From Aminipila sp963524205 (GTDB taxonomy: Bacteria; Bacillota; Clostridia; Peptostreptococcales; Anaerovoracaceae), in NCBI GenBank assembly GCA_963524205.1, contig CAURED010000009.1:1-64000 (forward strand): DNA of 64,000 nt, given 5' to 3'. A model generated the notes under the pieces. It was given only the letters and a program-made list of their open reading frames with translations. It was not told where the DNA came from and made no database searches. Below are positions 48,324 through 58,193 of the stretch, piece by piece. Numbering within the stretch: position 1 is the stretch's first letter; every line of letters begins with the position of its first letter. The translations under genes were made by a program, and so were the position numbers.

Positions 48324-50078
48324 ATGGTAAAAAAATTACTAGATTGTATTGGGCAATATAAAAAGGATTCAGTTTTGACTCCTATTTTTGTTGCATTAGA
48401 AGTTGTCTTAGAGGTAATTATACCACTTCTAATGGCAAATTTAATTGACTATGGCATAGATGGTGGAAGTATGTCCTATATTATTAAAATAGGAACTGCC
48501 CTTCTAATCTCAGCATTTATATCTCTGGCATTTGGTGCTCTTGCAGGAAGAAGTGCGGCTATTGCCTCTTCTGGCTTTGCCAGAAATCTGCGCCGCAATA
48601 TGTATTACAATGTACAGAATTTTTCGTTTTCAAATATTGATAAATTCTCCACTGCAAGCATTGTAACAAGGCTCACTACTGATGTTACTAATGTACAGAA
48701 TGCTTATCAGATGATCATTCGTATGGCTATACGATGTCCGATTATGCTTATATTTTCATTAGCAGTATCTTTCCGTATCGATGCACAGTTATCTTTGATT
48801 TTCTTAGCATCTATACCCGTTTTAGGGATTGGTCTTTGGTTTATTATCTCCAATGTACATCCAATTTTTATTCGAATATTTAAAACATACGATAAACTAA
48901 ATAACATTGTTCAGGAAAATCTTCACGGCATGCGTGTGGTTAAATCTTTCACAAGAGAAGCTTTTGAAATTGAAAAGTTCGGTAATATATCAGAAAACAT
49001 TTATAAAGACTTTTCTAAAGCTGAAAAAGGCTTGGCTTTCATTATGCCCTTAATGCAGTTCTGTATGTATGCATGTATGCTGCTGGTATCCTGGTTTGGG
49101 GCACGTGCTATTGTAGCCTGTGGCGGGGACCCTACCATTGGCTTAAGTACCGGAGAACTAATGAGTTTAATAAGCTATGCCATGCAGATTCTTATGAGTT
49201 TAATGATGCTTTCAATGGTTTTTGTTATGATAACCATGTCTAAAGCTTCCGCAGAGCGTATCGTAGAGATATTAAACGAAGAAAGTGATTTAAAAAATTG
49301 TGATAACCCTGTTACAGAAGTAATCAATGGTGATATTACTTTTGAAAATGTATCCTTTGCTTATGCGAAACAAGCTCATAAACCAGTACTGGATAACATT
49401 AACATAACCATTAAGTCTGGTGAAACTATTGGTATTTTAGGAGGGACAGGTTCTTCTAAAACAAGTCTGGTCCAGCTTATTCCAAGGCTATATGACGTGA
49501 CTACTGGAAAGGTTACTGTGGGTAGTATTGATGTCCGCCATTATGATATTGAAAGTCTTCGTAATCAGGTATCAGTAGTTCTGCAGAAAAACGTTTTGTT
49601 TTCTGGAACAATAAAAGAAAACTTAAGGTGGGGTAATGAAAATGCATCAGATGAACAAATTATCCACACTTGTCAGCTGGCTCAGGCAGATTCTTTTATA
49701 GACAAGTTTCCTGATAAATATGACACCTATCTTGAGCAAGGCGGTTCAAATGTCTCTGGCGGTCAAAAACAGAGACTTTGTATTGCCCGTGCATTGTTGA
49801 AAAAACCTAAAATTCTAATTTTGGATGATTCAACCAGTGCTGTAGATACAAAAACAGATTCATTAATTCGTAAAGCATTGAAAAAAGAAATTCCTGATAC
49901 AACAAAAATTATAATCGCACAACGTGTTTCTTCTGTTCAGGATTCTGATAAGATCATTGTCCTTGATGACGGGAAAGTCAATGCAATTGGAACACATGAA
50001 GAGCTTATTCAAACATGTGACGTTTACAAAGAAGTTTATCAGTCTCAAATGAAAGGGGGCCAGACAATTGAACAATAA
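48324..50078 (+). CDS. ABC exporter subunit with degenerate ATP site
   Basis: 584 aa: a six-helix exporter domain (residues ~1-310) and an ATPase domain. Walker A is GGTGSSKTS (Gly before Lys replaced by Ser), signature VSGGQKQRL, Walker B ILILDDS with Asp at the catalytic Glu position, and IAQRVSSV with Gln at the switch His. So it forms the non-hydrolysing site of a heterodimer, like TM287 or BmrC. It overlaps the partner gene by 11 nt. Multidrug export is inferred from the MarR context. Confidence 0.9.
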   Translation: MVKKLLDCIGQYKKDSVLTPIFVALEVVLEVIIPLLMANLIDYGIDGGSMSYIIKIGTALLISAFISLAFGALAGRSAAIASSGFARNLRRNMYYNVQNFSFSNIDKFSTASIVTRLTTDVTNVQNAYQMIIRMAIRCPIMLIFSLAVSFRIDAQLSLIFLASIPVLGIGLWFIISNVHPIFIRIFKTYDKLNNIVQENLHGMRVVKSFTREAFEIEKFGNISENIYKDFSKAEKGLAFIMPLMQFCMYACMLLVSWFGARAIVACGGDPTIGLSTGELMSLISYAMQILMSLMMLSMVFVMITMSKASAERIVEILNEESDLKNCDNPVTEVINGDITFENVSFAYAKQAHKPVLDNINITIKSGETIGILGGTGSSKTSLVQLIPRLYDVTTGKVTVGSIDVRHYDIESLRNQVSVVLQKNVLFSGTIKENLRWGNENASDEQIIHTCQLAQADSFIDKFPDKYDTYLEQGGSNVSGGQKQRLCIARALLKKPKILILDDSTSAVDTKTDSLIRKALKKEIPDTTKIIIAQRVSSVQDSDKIIVLDDGKVNAIGTHEELIQTCDVYKEVYQSQMKGGQTIEQ

Positions 50079-51981
50079 AGAATTAATAAAAAAAGCTCAA
50101 AGCAAAAAACCTAATCCGGATACAATTAAGCGTTTGGTCTCTTATATGAGTGATTATAAGATACAATGTTTCTTGGTCATAGTCTGCATTATAATTAGTG
50201 CTATTGCCAGTGCACTTTCTGCACTGTTTATTCAGACTTTAATTGATGATTATATTTCCCCTTTGCTTCTCCAAGCAGTACCAAATTTTGCAGGGTTATT
50301 TAAAATTATCATAATTATGGGCTCCATTTATCTCTTAGGCGTATTGGCAACCTTATTCTATAACAGGACAATGGCGGTAATCGCACAAGGTACCCTAAAG
50401 AAGATTCGTGATAAAATGTTTTCCCATATGCAGACACTACCAGTAAAATACTTTGATACCCATACACATGGGGACATTATGAGCCATTACACGAATGATA
50501 CGGACACACTCCGTCAGATGATTGCGCAAGCACTTCCACAGATGTTTTCTTCCGTAGTTACAATTACAGCAGTGTTTTGCTCTATGTTATATTTAAGTTT
50601 TTGGCTGACTCTGTTAGTAATTATTTTTGTATTTATACTTTTGGCAACAATCAAAAGTATTGCTGGAAAAAGTGGTAAATATTTTATGAACCAGCAAGCT
50701 TCTCTTGGTAATGTCAACGGATATATTGAAGAAATGATTAATGGTCAGAAAGTTGTAAAAGTTTTCTGCCATGAAGGAAAAGCTAAACAGGCTTTTGACG
50801 TATGTAACGATGAACTCTGCCTTAATGCAAGAGAGGCTAACAAATATGCCAATATACTTATGCCTGTCATGAATAACCTTGGTTATGTCATGTATGTAGT
50901 AATCGCTATTGTTGGTGGAGCCATGGGAATTGCCGGAGTAACAAACTATAGTTTAGTAGGAACTGGTGTGCTGACACTGGGTACAATTGCATCATTCCTA
51001 CAGTTATCCCGCAGTTTCATAAATCCTATTGCACAAGTTTCTCAGCAGTTAAATGCTGTTATCATGGCACTTGCAGGTGCTACGAGGATCTTTAATCTAA
51101 TGGATGAAGATAGTGAAACGGATGAGGGCTATGTAACTCTTGTAAATGCAAAATATGAAGACGGTGTTTTAACAGAAGCAGACGGCCGTACACATATTTG
51201 GGCTTGGAAGCATCCTCACAATGACGGTTCTATTACCTATACTGAGTTAAAAGGCGAAGTCCGTTTCTACGACGTAGACTTTGGATATAACGAAGATAAA
51301 ATAGTACTTCACAATGTAAGTTTATATGCAGAACCTGGTCAGAAAGTTGCATTTGTAGGTGCTACTGGTGCAGGTAAGACTACCATTACAAACCTTATTA
51401 ATCGTTTCTATGATATAGCAGACGGAAAGATCCGTTATGATGGTATCAATATCAATAAAATAAAAAAGAATGATTTACGCCAAAGTTTAGGTATTGTACT
51501 TCAAGATGTAAATTTATTTACAGGAACTGTTATGGAGAATATCCGTTACGGAAAATTAGATGCCACCGATGAAGAATGCATAGGAGCTGCAAAACTAGCT
51601 AATGCAGATAGTTTTATCCGGATGCTTCCTGATGGTTATGATACAATACTTTCTGGTGATGGAAGTGGTTTATCTCAAGGTCAGAGGCAGCTTATCTCTA
51701 TAGCCCGGGCTGCAGTTGCTGATCCTCCTGTCATGATTTTAGACGAGGCTACGTCTTCTATTGATACCCGAACTGAATCGATTGTACAGCGGGGTATGGA
51801 CTCCTTAATGCATGGCAGAACTGTATTTGTAATAGCTCATAGACTTTCCACTGTACAGAATTCAGATGTAATACTTGTATTAGATCAAGGCAGAATCATA
51901 GAACGTGGCAATCACGATGCTCTTATAGCAGAAAAAGGAACGTACTATCAACTTTATACTGGCGCTTTTGAATTAGAATAA
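50068..51981 (+). CDS. ABC exporter subunit with canonical ATP site
   Basis: 637 aa from TTG at 50068 (AAGGGGGCC). An exporter domain, then an ATPase domain with GATGAGKTT, signature LSQGQRQLIS, Walker B VMILDEATS with catalytic Glu, and IAHRLSTV. An insert of about 40 residues lies before the ATPase domain (ADGRTHIWAWKHPHNDGSITYTE). Partner of the preceding degenerate subunit. Confidence 0.92.
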   Translation: MNNKELIKKAQSKKPNPDTIKRLVSYMSDYKIQCFLVIVCIIISAIASALSALFIQTLIDDYISPLLLQAVPNFAGLFKIIIIMGSIYLLGVLATLFYNRTMAVIAQGTLKKIRDKMFSHMQTLPVKYFDTHTHGDIMSHYTNDTDTLRQMIAQALPQMFSSVVTITAVFCSMLYLSFWLTLLVIIFVFILLATIKSIAGKSGKYFMNQQASLGNVNGYIEEMINGQKVVKVFCHEGKAKQAFDVCNDELCLNAREANKYANILMPVMNNLGYVMYVVIAIVGGAMGIAGVTNYSLVGTGVLTLGTIASFLQLSRSFINPIAQVSQQLNAVIMALAGATRIFNLMDEDSETDEGYVTLVNAKYEDGVLTEADGRTHIWAWKHPHNDGSITYTELKGEVRFYDVDFGYNEDKIVLHNVSLYAEPGQKVAFVGATGAGKTTITNLINRFYDIADGKIRYDGININKIKKNDLRQSLGIVLQDVNLFTGTVMENIRYGKLDATDEECIGAAKLANADSFIRMLPDGYDTILSGDGSGLSQGQRQLISIARAAVADPPVMILDEATSSIDTRTESIVQRGMDSLMHGRTVFVIAHRLSTVQNSDVILVLDQGRIIERGNHDALIAEKGTYYQLYTGAFELE

Positions 51982-52024
51982 AATATAGCCACACAGCTAT
52001 AAAAGAAACCCTTTTGTAAGATAA

Positions 52025-52057
52025 AAATCATCCCTATTGATACAATAGGGATGATTT
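52025..52057. terminator. terminator of the ABC exporter operon
   Basis: A perfect 15 bp inverted repeat AAATCATCCCTATTG/CAATAGGGATGATTT with a 3 nt loop. It serves both the plus-strand exporter and the convergent minus-strand gene. Confidence 0.8.
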
Positions 52058-52063
52058 AGAATT

Positions 52064-52288
52064 CTATGATTCATTTTTCTCATTAAAGGATATGTACCAT
52101 AAAAAAACAATTAGCATTATACTTATGCTGCATACTTCTTTAGAGGAAGCCAAATCTGCTTCTGTTAATATCCACTGTCTGGACAAATATGGAAGTGCAT
52201 TGCTTAATTGAACTCCCAAAAGAGGGCTTACTAAAATTAAAATCGAAGATATAATTAATTTAAACTTTTTTTTACATACATTTTTCAT
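52064..52288 (-). CDS. small two-pass membrane protein
   Basis: 74 aa, membrane segments at about residues 9-28 (LIISSILILVSPLLGVQL) and 50-66 (VCSISIMLIVFLWYISF). TAGGGTAATATAA precedes the ATG. It lies 14 nt downstream of the secreted-protein gene and may be co-transcribed. No family recognised. Confidence 0.5.
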   Translation of the reverse strand: MKNVCKKKFKLIISSILILVSPLLGVQLSNALPYLSRQWILTEADLASSKEVCSISIMLIVFLWYISFNEKNES

Positions 52289-52302
52289 TTATATTACCCT
52301 AT

Positions 52303-53015
52303 TTAATTACTACTCTTTAATATTTCTTTATTTAATTTACTTATAGGTGTTCTTGTATACCCATCTTTACTAACAGACCCATTTATAGAAAGCCAATCAT
52401 AATCCGCACCAATTGAAATTGCCACACTTCTTAAAACAGTTATTACTCCAGTATATTGAATCTTGACTTGTGTATTACTTGGAGTATAAACTGTTGCATC
52501 AGCATCTTCCAAAGTCCAACCACCACTAGAATAAGCATAGACCTTTCCTTTTGATGTAGTTACATCTGCAAAAGTACGTCCATAATGGTGAGAAGCAATT
52601 ATGACAGGAACATCACTACGCACTTTCATTTTCTTAGCATAAGTATCAATAAAGTATACATATCCGTAAATATAATATAACCCATCACCTTGATATTCTG
52701 TGTCATTTTGTTCAATTGCGCGAGTCACAATTTTAGGTTCACTGCCTGGCACACCATATTTTTTTAAATCTCTAGCAATAAGCTTATTAATTTCCTTATT
52801 TGCTTCACTATAAGAAATCCCTTCAGCTTGTGCTTTAATTTTAATGTACTCATTTTTCGACATTGGCTCAAAATTTTCGCATGTCGTGGCAGTTACAGTG
52901 TTTACTCTTGCAATGTTTGCATTATTAGCTTTTTCTCCAGCAAAAACTGAAATATTCAATGATCCCACCATACAAACTAATAATAATAAAGCTGTTACTT
53001 TTTTAATGAAAACAT
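52303..53015 (-). CDS. secreted hypothetical protein, signal peptide out of frame at an A-run
   Basis: The main frame (52303-52971, 222 aa) starts mid signal peptide (MVGSLNISVFAGEKANNANI). An ATG at 53015 with AGAAAGGGATTAGAATT encodes MFSLKK and then stops. A -1 shift at its A-AAA-AAG (A-run 53004-52999) would give MFSLKKVTALLLLVCMVGSL, a perfect signal peptide. So the gene is either frameshifted by one lost A, phase-variable, or translated by -1 frameshifting. The mature part (YYIYGYVYFIDTYAKKMKV, SSGGWTLEDADATVYTPSN) is not recognised. Confidence 0.65.
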
Positions 53016-53327
53016 AATTCTAATCCCTTTCTCTTTTGTTTTATTTTAGTTTCTCTTTTATATAATATTAAAATATTTCAAACAATATTGCAAATTAAAG
53101 ATATATACATTTTTCGACATAAAAATATATAATGGAGTGATATACGCAATACTTTGACATATATCTACAATTTGTTTATATTTTATTATTTTTGTTCTTG
53201 CCTTTATTTGTTTTTGGCAACATCAAAGTAAGTATTCCAGATATTTCATGAGCGGAGAGAGCAAAACGCCGATTCCGAAGTATCAAAATCGACGTTTTCT
53301 TACAATAAATGTGCTCTCTTATTTTTA
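53016..53327. other. intergenic region with no gene seen
   Basis: AT-rich. It contains promoter-like AT stretches for the secreted protein gene and, near the right end, the hairpin described next. Confidence 0.5.
53263..53298 (-). terminator. terminator of the methionine synthase gene
   Basis: AAAACGCCGATT/AATCGACGTTTT, 12 bp stem with one mismatch, 12 nt loop; read leftward it is followed by GCTCTC, read rightward by CTTAC. It is 30 nt past the stop codon. Confidence 0.6.
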
Positions 53328-55718
53328 TTAATTTCCAAAGACCTCTTTAGCTATATCCGCAGATTTCTTTGCGTCCTTTGCGTAGTAATCTGCCTTTATG
53401 GATCTTGCATAGTCTTCCGTTATAACAGCACCACCAACTATAATCTTACAGTTCAGCTTTTCCTTATGAAGAGCTTCAATAGTTTCCTCCATACTCTTCA
53501 GGGTAGTTGTCATTAACGCACTAAGTCCAACAAGCTTGGCACCATGCTTCTTGACAGCTTCTACCACCGCATCTATAGCAACATCCCTGCCTAAATCGAT
53601 AATCTGATATCCATAATTCTGTAATATAATCTTTACTATATTCTTTCCTATATCGTGAATATCCCCTTTGACCGTTGCTAAAACAATTTTACCACGATTT
53701 ACAGCCTCTGTATCTTTATCGGCTAGTCTTTTATTTACCACTTCAAATCCTGCTTGTGCGGCCTGCGCCCCCTGTATTAATTGAGGAAGGAAAATATCTC
53801 CTTTTTCAAAAAGTGAACCCAGCGCATCTAATGCGGGAATTAATTTTTCATTTATAACAGCCATCTCCTCCATACTCTCCAGCATGGCTTCTGTGGCAAG
53901 TTTGGTTTCATTTCTCAACCCTTTTCTGATTGAATGAAAAATGTCAATATTCATATTTCCGTTGGTTTGTCTTTGACTAATTTCATTAACAGCACCCTCA
54001 GGTTTTGCATACCTTTCAATATAGTTCTTCGCACCATCATCCTTGCCCGACAAAACATTATAGGCGTAGATTGATGCCTTCATTCCCTCATCCTTAGGAT
54101 TCATAATGGGCATATCAAGTCCTGCATCCATGGCCAGCATTAAAAAATTACGATTTATAATCTCTCTCTGCGGCAATCCAAAAGAAATGTTGGAAACTCC
54201 TAATAAAATCTTTACACCCAATTGTTCCTTTATCATTTTTATAGCTTTTGGGGTTTCTGAAGCCTCCTTTTGCTGAACAGAAGCCGCCAGAGTTAGACAG
54301 TCTATAATCAAATCTTGCTTCGGTATTCCATAAAAAAGACCTGTTTCAACTATACGTTTTGCTAATTCAAATCGTTTTTCTGCAGTCTCAGGTATTCCAT
54401 CTTCGTCTAATGTCAGCCCTACTATGGCTGCACCATACTTTTTAGCAAGTGGGAAAATTTTATCCATCAGTTCTTTGTCCGCATTGGTAGAATTAATCAT
54501 GGGCTTTCCATTGTAAATACGTAATGCTGCTTCAAGTGCTTCTGGATTCTGTGAATCCAATAATATAGGAGCATCTACAACAGACTGCAATAGCTTTACA
54601 ACTCTGCAAAGCATTACTTTTTCATCTACACCTGGCATTCCTGCATTAACATCTAAAATTTCTGCCCCATTTTCGATCTGTTCAACACCACAGGCAAGGA
54701 TGGTATCCGTATCTTCATTTAAATAAGCCTGTTTTATAAACTTTCTTCCCATTGGGTTAATTGTTTCTCCAACCATAGTCACATGGTCTACAGTTACTAC
54801 AGTAGTTGGCGAACATGCCCTTAATTCAGGAATATATCTTTTTATCCTTTCAGAAACCGTTGTCTTTAACCCTTTGAATTTTGCCACAAGGTCTTTAATA
54901 TAATCAGGAGAAGTTCCACAACATCCTCCAAGCATTGAAATACCAATCTCATGGTAGGAGAGCATTTCTTCTGCAAATTGATTGGAATCAATATCATATC
55001 CTCCCGTTTTTAAGTTAGGAAGCCCTGCATTTGGTTTGACAAAAACGGGTAGTTTAGTATTATCACAAAGTTCCTTAGCAATTGGAAGTATTTCAACAGG
55101 ACCCAATGAACAGTTGATACCTATAGCATCTACACCAAGTCCCTCTAAAGTTATTGCCATAGCTTCAACAGTGCAGCCTGCGAAGGTTCGGTGATTACTT
55201 TCAAATGTCATAGACACCATAATGGGTAGATTTGAGTTTTCCTTAGCTGCTAAAACTCCAGCCTTAACCTCATATAAATCGGTCATAGTCTCAAATACTA
55301 TAACATCAGCACCCGCATTAACTCCTGCCACTATCATTTCTTTAAACAGTTCATAGGCTCCTTCAAAAGATAATGTACCTGTAGGTTCTAAAAGCTCACC
55401 CAAAGGCCCTATGTCAAGTGCAACTAGAGCATCCGTACCCTGACAGGCGTCCTTAGCGGCTTTTATACCTGCAGTAACCACCTCTTCTACTGTATAGTTA
55501 AAACCTGCAAGTTTATGTGCATTAGCACCGAAAGTATTGGCATATATAAGGTTTGCACCACTTTCCACATACATTCGATGAACCCCTGTTATCTTTTCAG
55601 GATGTGTAATAGCTAGAATCTCTGGTCTTTCACCCAATTCTAGTCCACTTTTTTGAAGCATGGTGCCCATGGCTCCGTCCAATATTACATAATCTTTTGT
55701 GTCAAAAATATTTCTCAA
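53328..55718 (-). CDS. metH: cobalamin-dependent methionine synthase without reactivation domain
   Basis: 796 aa. Domains in order: homocysteine-binding barrel (~1-290; zinc Cys in GINCSLGP and GGCCGTSP), pterin-binding domain (~310-570; GETINPMGRK, VNAGMPGVDE, DSQNPEALEAAL, ILLGVSNISFGLP), B12 cap and B12-binding domain (~590-796; KGDIHDIGKNIV with the DxHxxG ligand, GLSALMTTT, VGGAVI). The C-terminal AdoMet activation domain of E. coli MetH is absent; the next gene supplies it. Makes methionine from homocysteine and methyl-tetrahydrofolate. Confidence 0.93.
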   Translation of the reverse strand: MRNIFDTKDYVILDGAMGTMLQKSGLELGERPEILAITHPEKITGVHRMYVESGANLIYANTFGANAHKLAGFNYTVEEVVTAGIKAAKDACQGTDALVALDIGPLGELLEPTGTLSFEGAYELFKEMIVAGVNAGADVIVFETMTDLYEVKAGVLAAKENSNLPIMVSMTFESNHRTFAGCTVEAMAITLEGLGVDAIGINCSLGPVEILPIAKELCDNTKLPVFVKPNAGLPNLKTGGYDIDSNQFAEEMLSYHEIGISMLGGCCGTSPDYIKDLVAKFKGLKTTVSERIKRYIPELRACSPTTVVTVDHVTMVGETINPMGRKFIKQAYLNEDTDTILACGVEQIENGAEILDVNAGMPGVDEKVMLCRVVKLLQSVVDAPILLDSQNPEALEAALRIYNGKPMINSTNADKELMDKIFPLAKKYGAAIVGLTLDEDGIPETAEKRFELAKRIVETGLFYGIPKQDLIIDCLTLAASVQQKEASETPKAIKMIKEQLGVKILLGVSNISFGLPQREIINRNFLMLAMDAGLDMPIMNPKDEGMKASIYAYNVLSGKDDGAKNYIERYAKPEGAVNEISQRQTNGNMNIDIFHSIRKGLRNETKLATEAMLESMEEMAVINEKLIPALDALGSLFEKGDIFLPQLIQGAQAAQAGFEVVNKRLADKDTEAVNRGKIVLATVKGDIHDIGKNIVKIILQNYGYQIIDLGRDVAIDAVVEAVKKHGAKLVGLSALMTTTLKSMEETIEALHKEKLNCKIIVGGAVITEDYARSIKADYYAKDAKKSADIAKEVFGN

Positions 55719-55763
55719 TCTGGTATCCTCTCATTTTATATTAAAATTTTATATAATAAGTTA

Positions 55764-56528
55764 CTATTTTATACCACAATATCCGCCGTTTGAACGGAAT
55801 TGGCAATGATGTTTTCTTTCACAAATCTCACAGGCAACTGGTTTATCACCCTTGACCGACTTCATTATCCGTTGGCTATCTTTATATTCCCCCAAAGGTA
55901 ATACTCCTATGATAGCTGTAATGGATTTACGCGGTAATAATAAATGTTCCCTGCTTTGAGTCAGCCCTATTTTCTTTTCCATTTCCAAAAGATTTGAAAA
56001 AATCTCCTGAGCCTCTAAAGGCAGATCACCATAACCTGGACTGAACCTTGTAGTCAACTCCATGTCCTTCTGATGATATTCCTCCGTCAGATGCTGGTTA
56101 ATCTGATCACATAAATCTTCTATAAGCGATGACGCACATGCATCTAACGCCACAGCCTTAGCCATATCAGTGACCTGTGCCCTTCGTATAAGTTTATCAA
56201 TTTGCGGTCCTAAAGTAACCGCCACTAAGACACAATTATTACAGTGTTCAAGATGCCTTGCTGCAGCTCTCCCTGAAAGTTTGTTCTTTGGATTTCCAAT
56301 ATAAAGGTCTCCACAATCTTCAGCAATTCCTATTGGAAATTCCTTATAAACAGCATGGGGTTCCGAAGAAGCTAGTATAAGTTCAGAGCTTTCTTTTATC
56401 AATTCAAGACTATTTGCATCTGGTATGTGATTACCAAACTTCATGCAAGCATAAATAAACGCTGTACTTATTTCTTTCGGCATTTCTATCTTCATCAAAT
56501 TTCCGTCCACAGTAAATAGCCCTTTCAT
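55764..56528 (-). CDS. methionine synthase activation-domain protein
   Basis: 254 aa. It resembles the free-standing methionine synthase activation (Met_synt_B12) proteins of Clostridia: LEHCNNCVLVAVTLGPQIDKLIRRAQ, VALDACASSLIEDLCDQI, RFSPGYGDLPLEAQ and SITAIIGVLPLG, plus a C-terminal CEICERKHHCQFRSNGGYCG cluster. It would reduce and remethylate oxidised cobalamin with AdoMet. It is 45 nt upstream of metH. The start is preceded by ATAGGTCATAA, provided by the adjacent repeat. Confidence 0.9.
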   Translation of the reverse strand: MKGLFTVDGNLMKIEMPKEISTAFIYACMKFGNHIPDANSLELIKESSELILASSEPHAVYKEFPIGIAEDCGDLYIGNPKNKLSGRAAARHLEHCNNCVLVAVTLGPQIDKLIRRAQVTDMAKAVALDACASSLIEDLCDQINQHLTEEYHQKDMELTTRFSPGYGDLPLEAQEIFSNLLEMEKKIGLTQSREHLLLPRKSITAIIGVLPLGEYKDSQRIMKSVKGDKPVACEICERKHHCQFRSNGGYCGIK

Positions 56529-56587
56529 TTATGACCTATCCCAATTTATAAAATAAATTGATGGAAGGTCAGATGCTAAAAAATCAC
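56529..56587. repeat. 59 bp palindromic direct repeat, copy 1
   Basis: Identical to 56616-56674, period 87 bp. On the minus strand each copy folds: TGACCT/AGGTCA outer stem and CAATTTA/TAAATTG inner stem. Copy 1 directly adjoins the start codon of the activation protein and supplies its ribosome site. Confidence 0.85.
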
Positions 56588-56615
56588 TAACTTTTGTTTG
56601 TAGATTTTTATCGTA

Positions 56616-56674
56616 TTATGACCTATCCCAATTTATAAAATAAATTGATGGAAGGTCAGATGCTAAAAAATCAC
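56616..56674. repeat. 59 bp palindromic direct repeat, copy 2
   Basis: The second identical copy. It is in the leader between the divergent activation gene and metY. The remaining sequence to 56891 holds the metY promoter (TATAAT near 56811) and no SAM-I or T-box consensus that I could see. Confidence 0.85.
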
Positions 56675-56891
56675 AATTCCTAATTTATTGGATTAATTAT
56701 ACCACAAATTATTGATTTTATTTTCAATATAGTATAACATATCAAATATGTATGTAGATACCAAAAAAAAACGGTTTTTTTGTGTATAGACCAAATTATA
56801 TCAGACTAGTATATAATTTGAATAGATTTAAATACAAAATATTGGAGTAAATTTTTATAGTAAGCTAATAAAAATTAACGGAGGTAAAAAC

Positions 56892-58181
56892 ATGAGTGAA
56901 ATGAAGGATATGTTATTTGAAACAAAATGCGTTCATGGCGCATATAAAGCAGAAAGTGGTCAGCCCCAGGTATTACCTATAGTACAGAACACTACTTATA
57001 GATACTATGATTCCAAAGATGTGGCAGAATTATTTGACCTTGACAGTGCAAACTTTATGTATACGAGGCTTGGAAGTCCTACAGTTAATGCCCTTGAAGA
57101 AAAAATGGCCCTGCTAGAAGGCGGTACTGCTGGTATTGCTACATCCTCTGGAATGGCAGCCAGCTTCATCACCATTTGTAATATTTGCCAGGCCGGTGAC
57201 CATGTTATTTCAGCAACAAATATTTATGGTGGTACTCATAATCTATTTGGTGTTTCTTTAAAAAAGCTGGGTATTGATGTAACTTTTGTAGATCAGGATC
57301 TTCCACTTGAAGAAATACTGAAAGCTGCCAGACCTGAAACTAAAGCAATTTTTGGAGAAAGTATTGGCAACCCTGCCTTAAGTATTCTTGACTTTGAAAA
57401 ATTTTCTAAGGCTGCAAAGACCATGGGCGTTCCTTTTATTGTTGATAATACTTTAGCTTCACCAGCACTTTGCAGACCAATTGAATATGGTGCAGATATT
57501 GTTCTTGAATCTACAACTAAATATGCAGACGGACATGCAAGCTGTGTTGGTGGTGTTATAGTAGAAGGTGGCAATTTTGACTGGGCTGCTTCAGGAAAAT
57601 TCCCTGGAATGGTAGAACCAGACGAAAGCTATCATGGTTTATCTTTCTATAATAAATTTAAGGATGTAGCTTTTTCAATAAGACTTCGTGCAGTCATGCT
57701 TAGAGACTTTGGATGTACTATGGCTCCAATGAATGCATATCTGACTCATCAGGGTTTGCAAACACTGCATTTAAGGATGGACCGCCACTGTGAAAATGCT
57801 CTTGCTCTGGCTGAATTTCTACAGAACCATGAAATGGTTGACTGGGTCATTTATCCTGGATTAAAAGGTGATAAATACTATGATTTAACACAAAAATATT
57901 TACCTAAAGGTGCTGGAGGCGTTTTATGCTTTGGGGTAAAAGGTGGTAAAGCTGTCGGAGAAAAGTTCCTTGCTAACTTAAACCTTACAAGTATAGTCGT
58001 TCACGTTGGAGATATCCGTACTTCAGTCTTGCACCCTGCAAGCACAACCCACAGACAGCTTTCTGAAGAAGAGCAGATTGCAGGAGGAATTAGACCTGAA
58101 CTAATCAGAGTTTCAGTAGGTCTGGAATCCATCGTTGACATAACAGCAGATTTCGACCAAGCATTAAAAGCAGTAAAATAA
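56892..58181 (+). CDS. metY: O-acetylhomoserine sulfhydrylase (MetY)
   Basis: 429 aa, a PLP enzyme of the Cys/Met metabolism family. It has TRLGSPTVNALEEKMALLEGG, GDHVISATNIYGGTHNLF, IFGESIGNPALSILD, VDNTLASPALCRPIEYGADIV and the PLP lysine in LESTTKYADGHA; the length suits MetY rather than cystathionine gamma-synthase (about 380 aa). It makes homocysteine from O-acetylhomoserine and sulfide. ACGGAGGTAAAAAC precedes the ATG. It is 12 nt from metA. Confidence 0.93.
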   Translation: MSEMKDMLFETKCVHGAYKAESGQPQVLPIVQNTTYRYYDSKDVAELFDLDSANFMYTRLGSPTVNALEEKMALLEGGTAGIATSSGMAASFITICNICQAGDHVISATNIYGGTHNLFGVSLKKLGIDVTFVDQDLPLEEILKAARPETKAIFGESIGNPALSILDFEKFSKAAKTMGVPFIVDNTLASPALCRPIEYGADIVLESTTKYADGHASCVGGVIVEGGNFDWAASGKFPGMVEPDESYHGLSFYNKFKDVAFSIRLRAVMLRDFGCTMAPMNAYLTHQGLQTLHLRMDRHCENALALAEFLQNHEMVDWVIYPGLKGDKYYDLTQKYLPKGAGGVLCFGVKGGKAVGEKFLANLNLTSIVVHVGDIRTSVLHPASTTHRQLSEEEQIAGGIRPELIRVSVGLESIVDITADFDQALKAVK

Positions 58182-58193
58182 GGAGGTTTTGAA

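Noticed and set aside
56675..56891. SAM or cobalamin riboswitch upstream of the methionine genes
   Set aside because: No S-box core, T-box or B12-box consensus could be found by eye on either strand; an Infernal scan with the SAM and cobalamin models would settle it.
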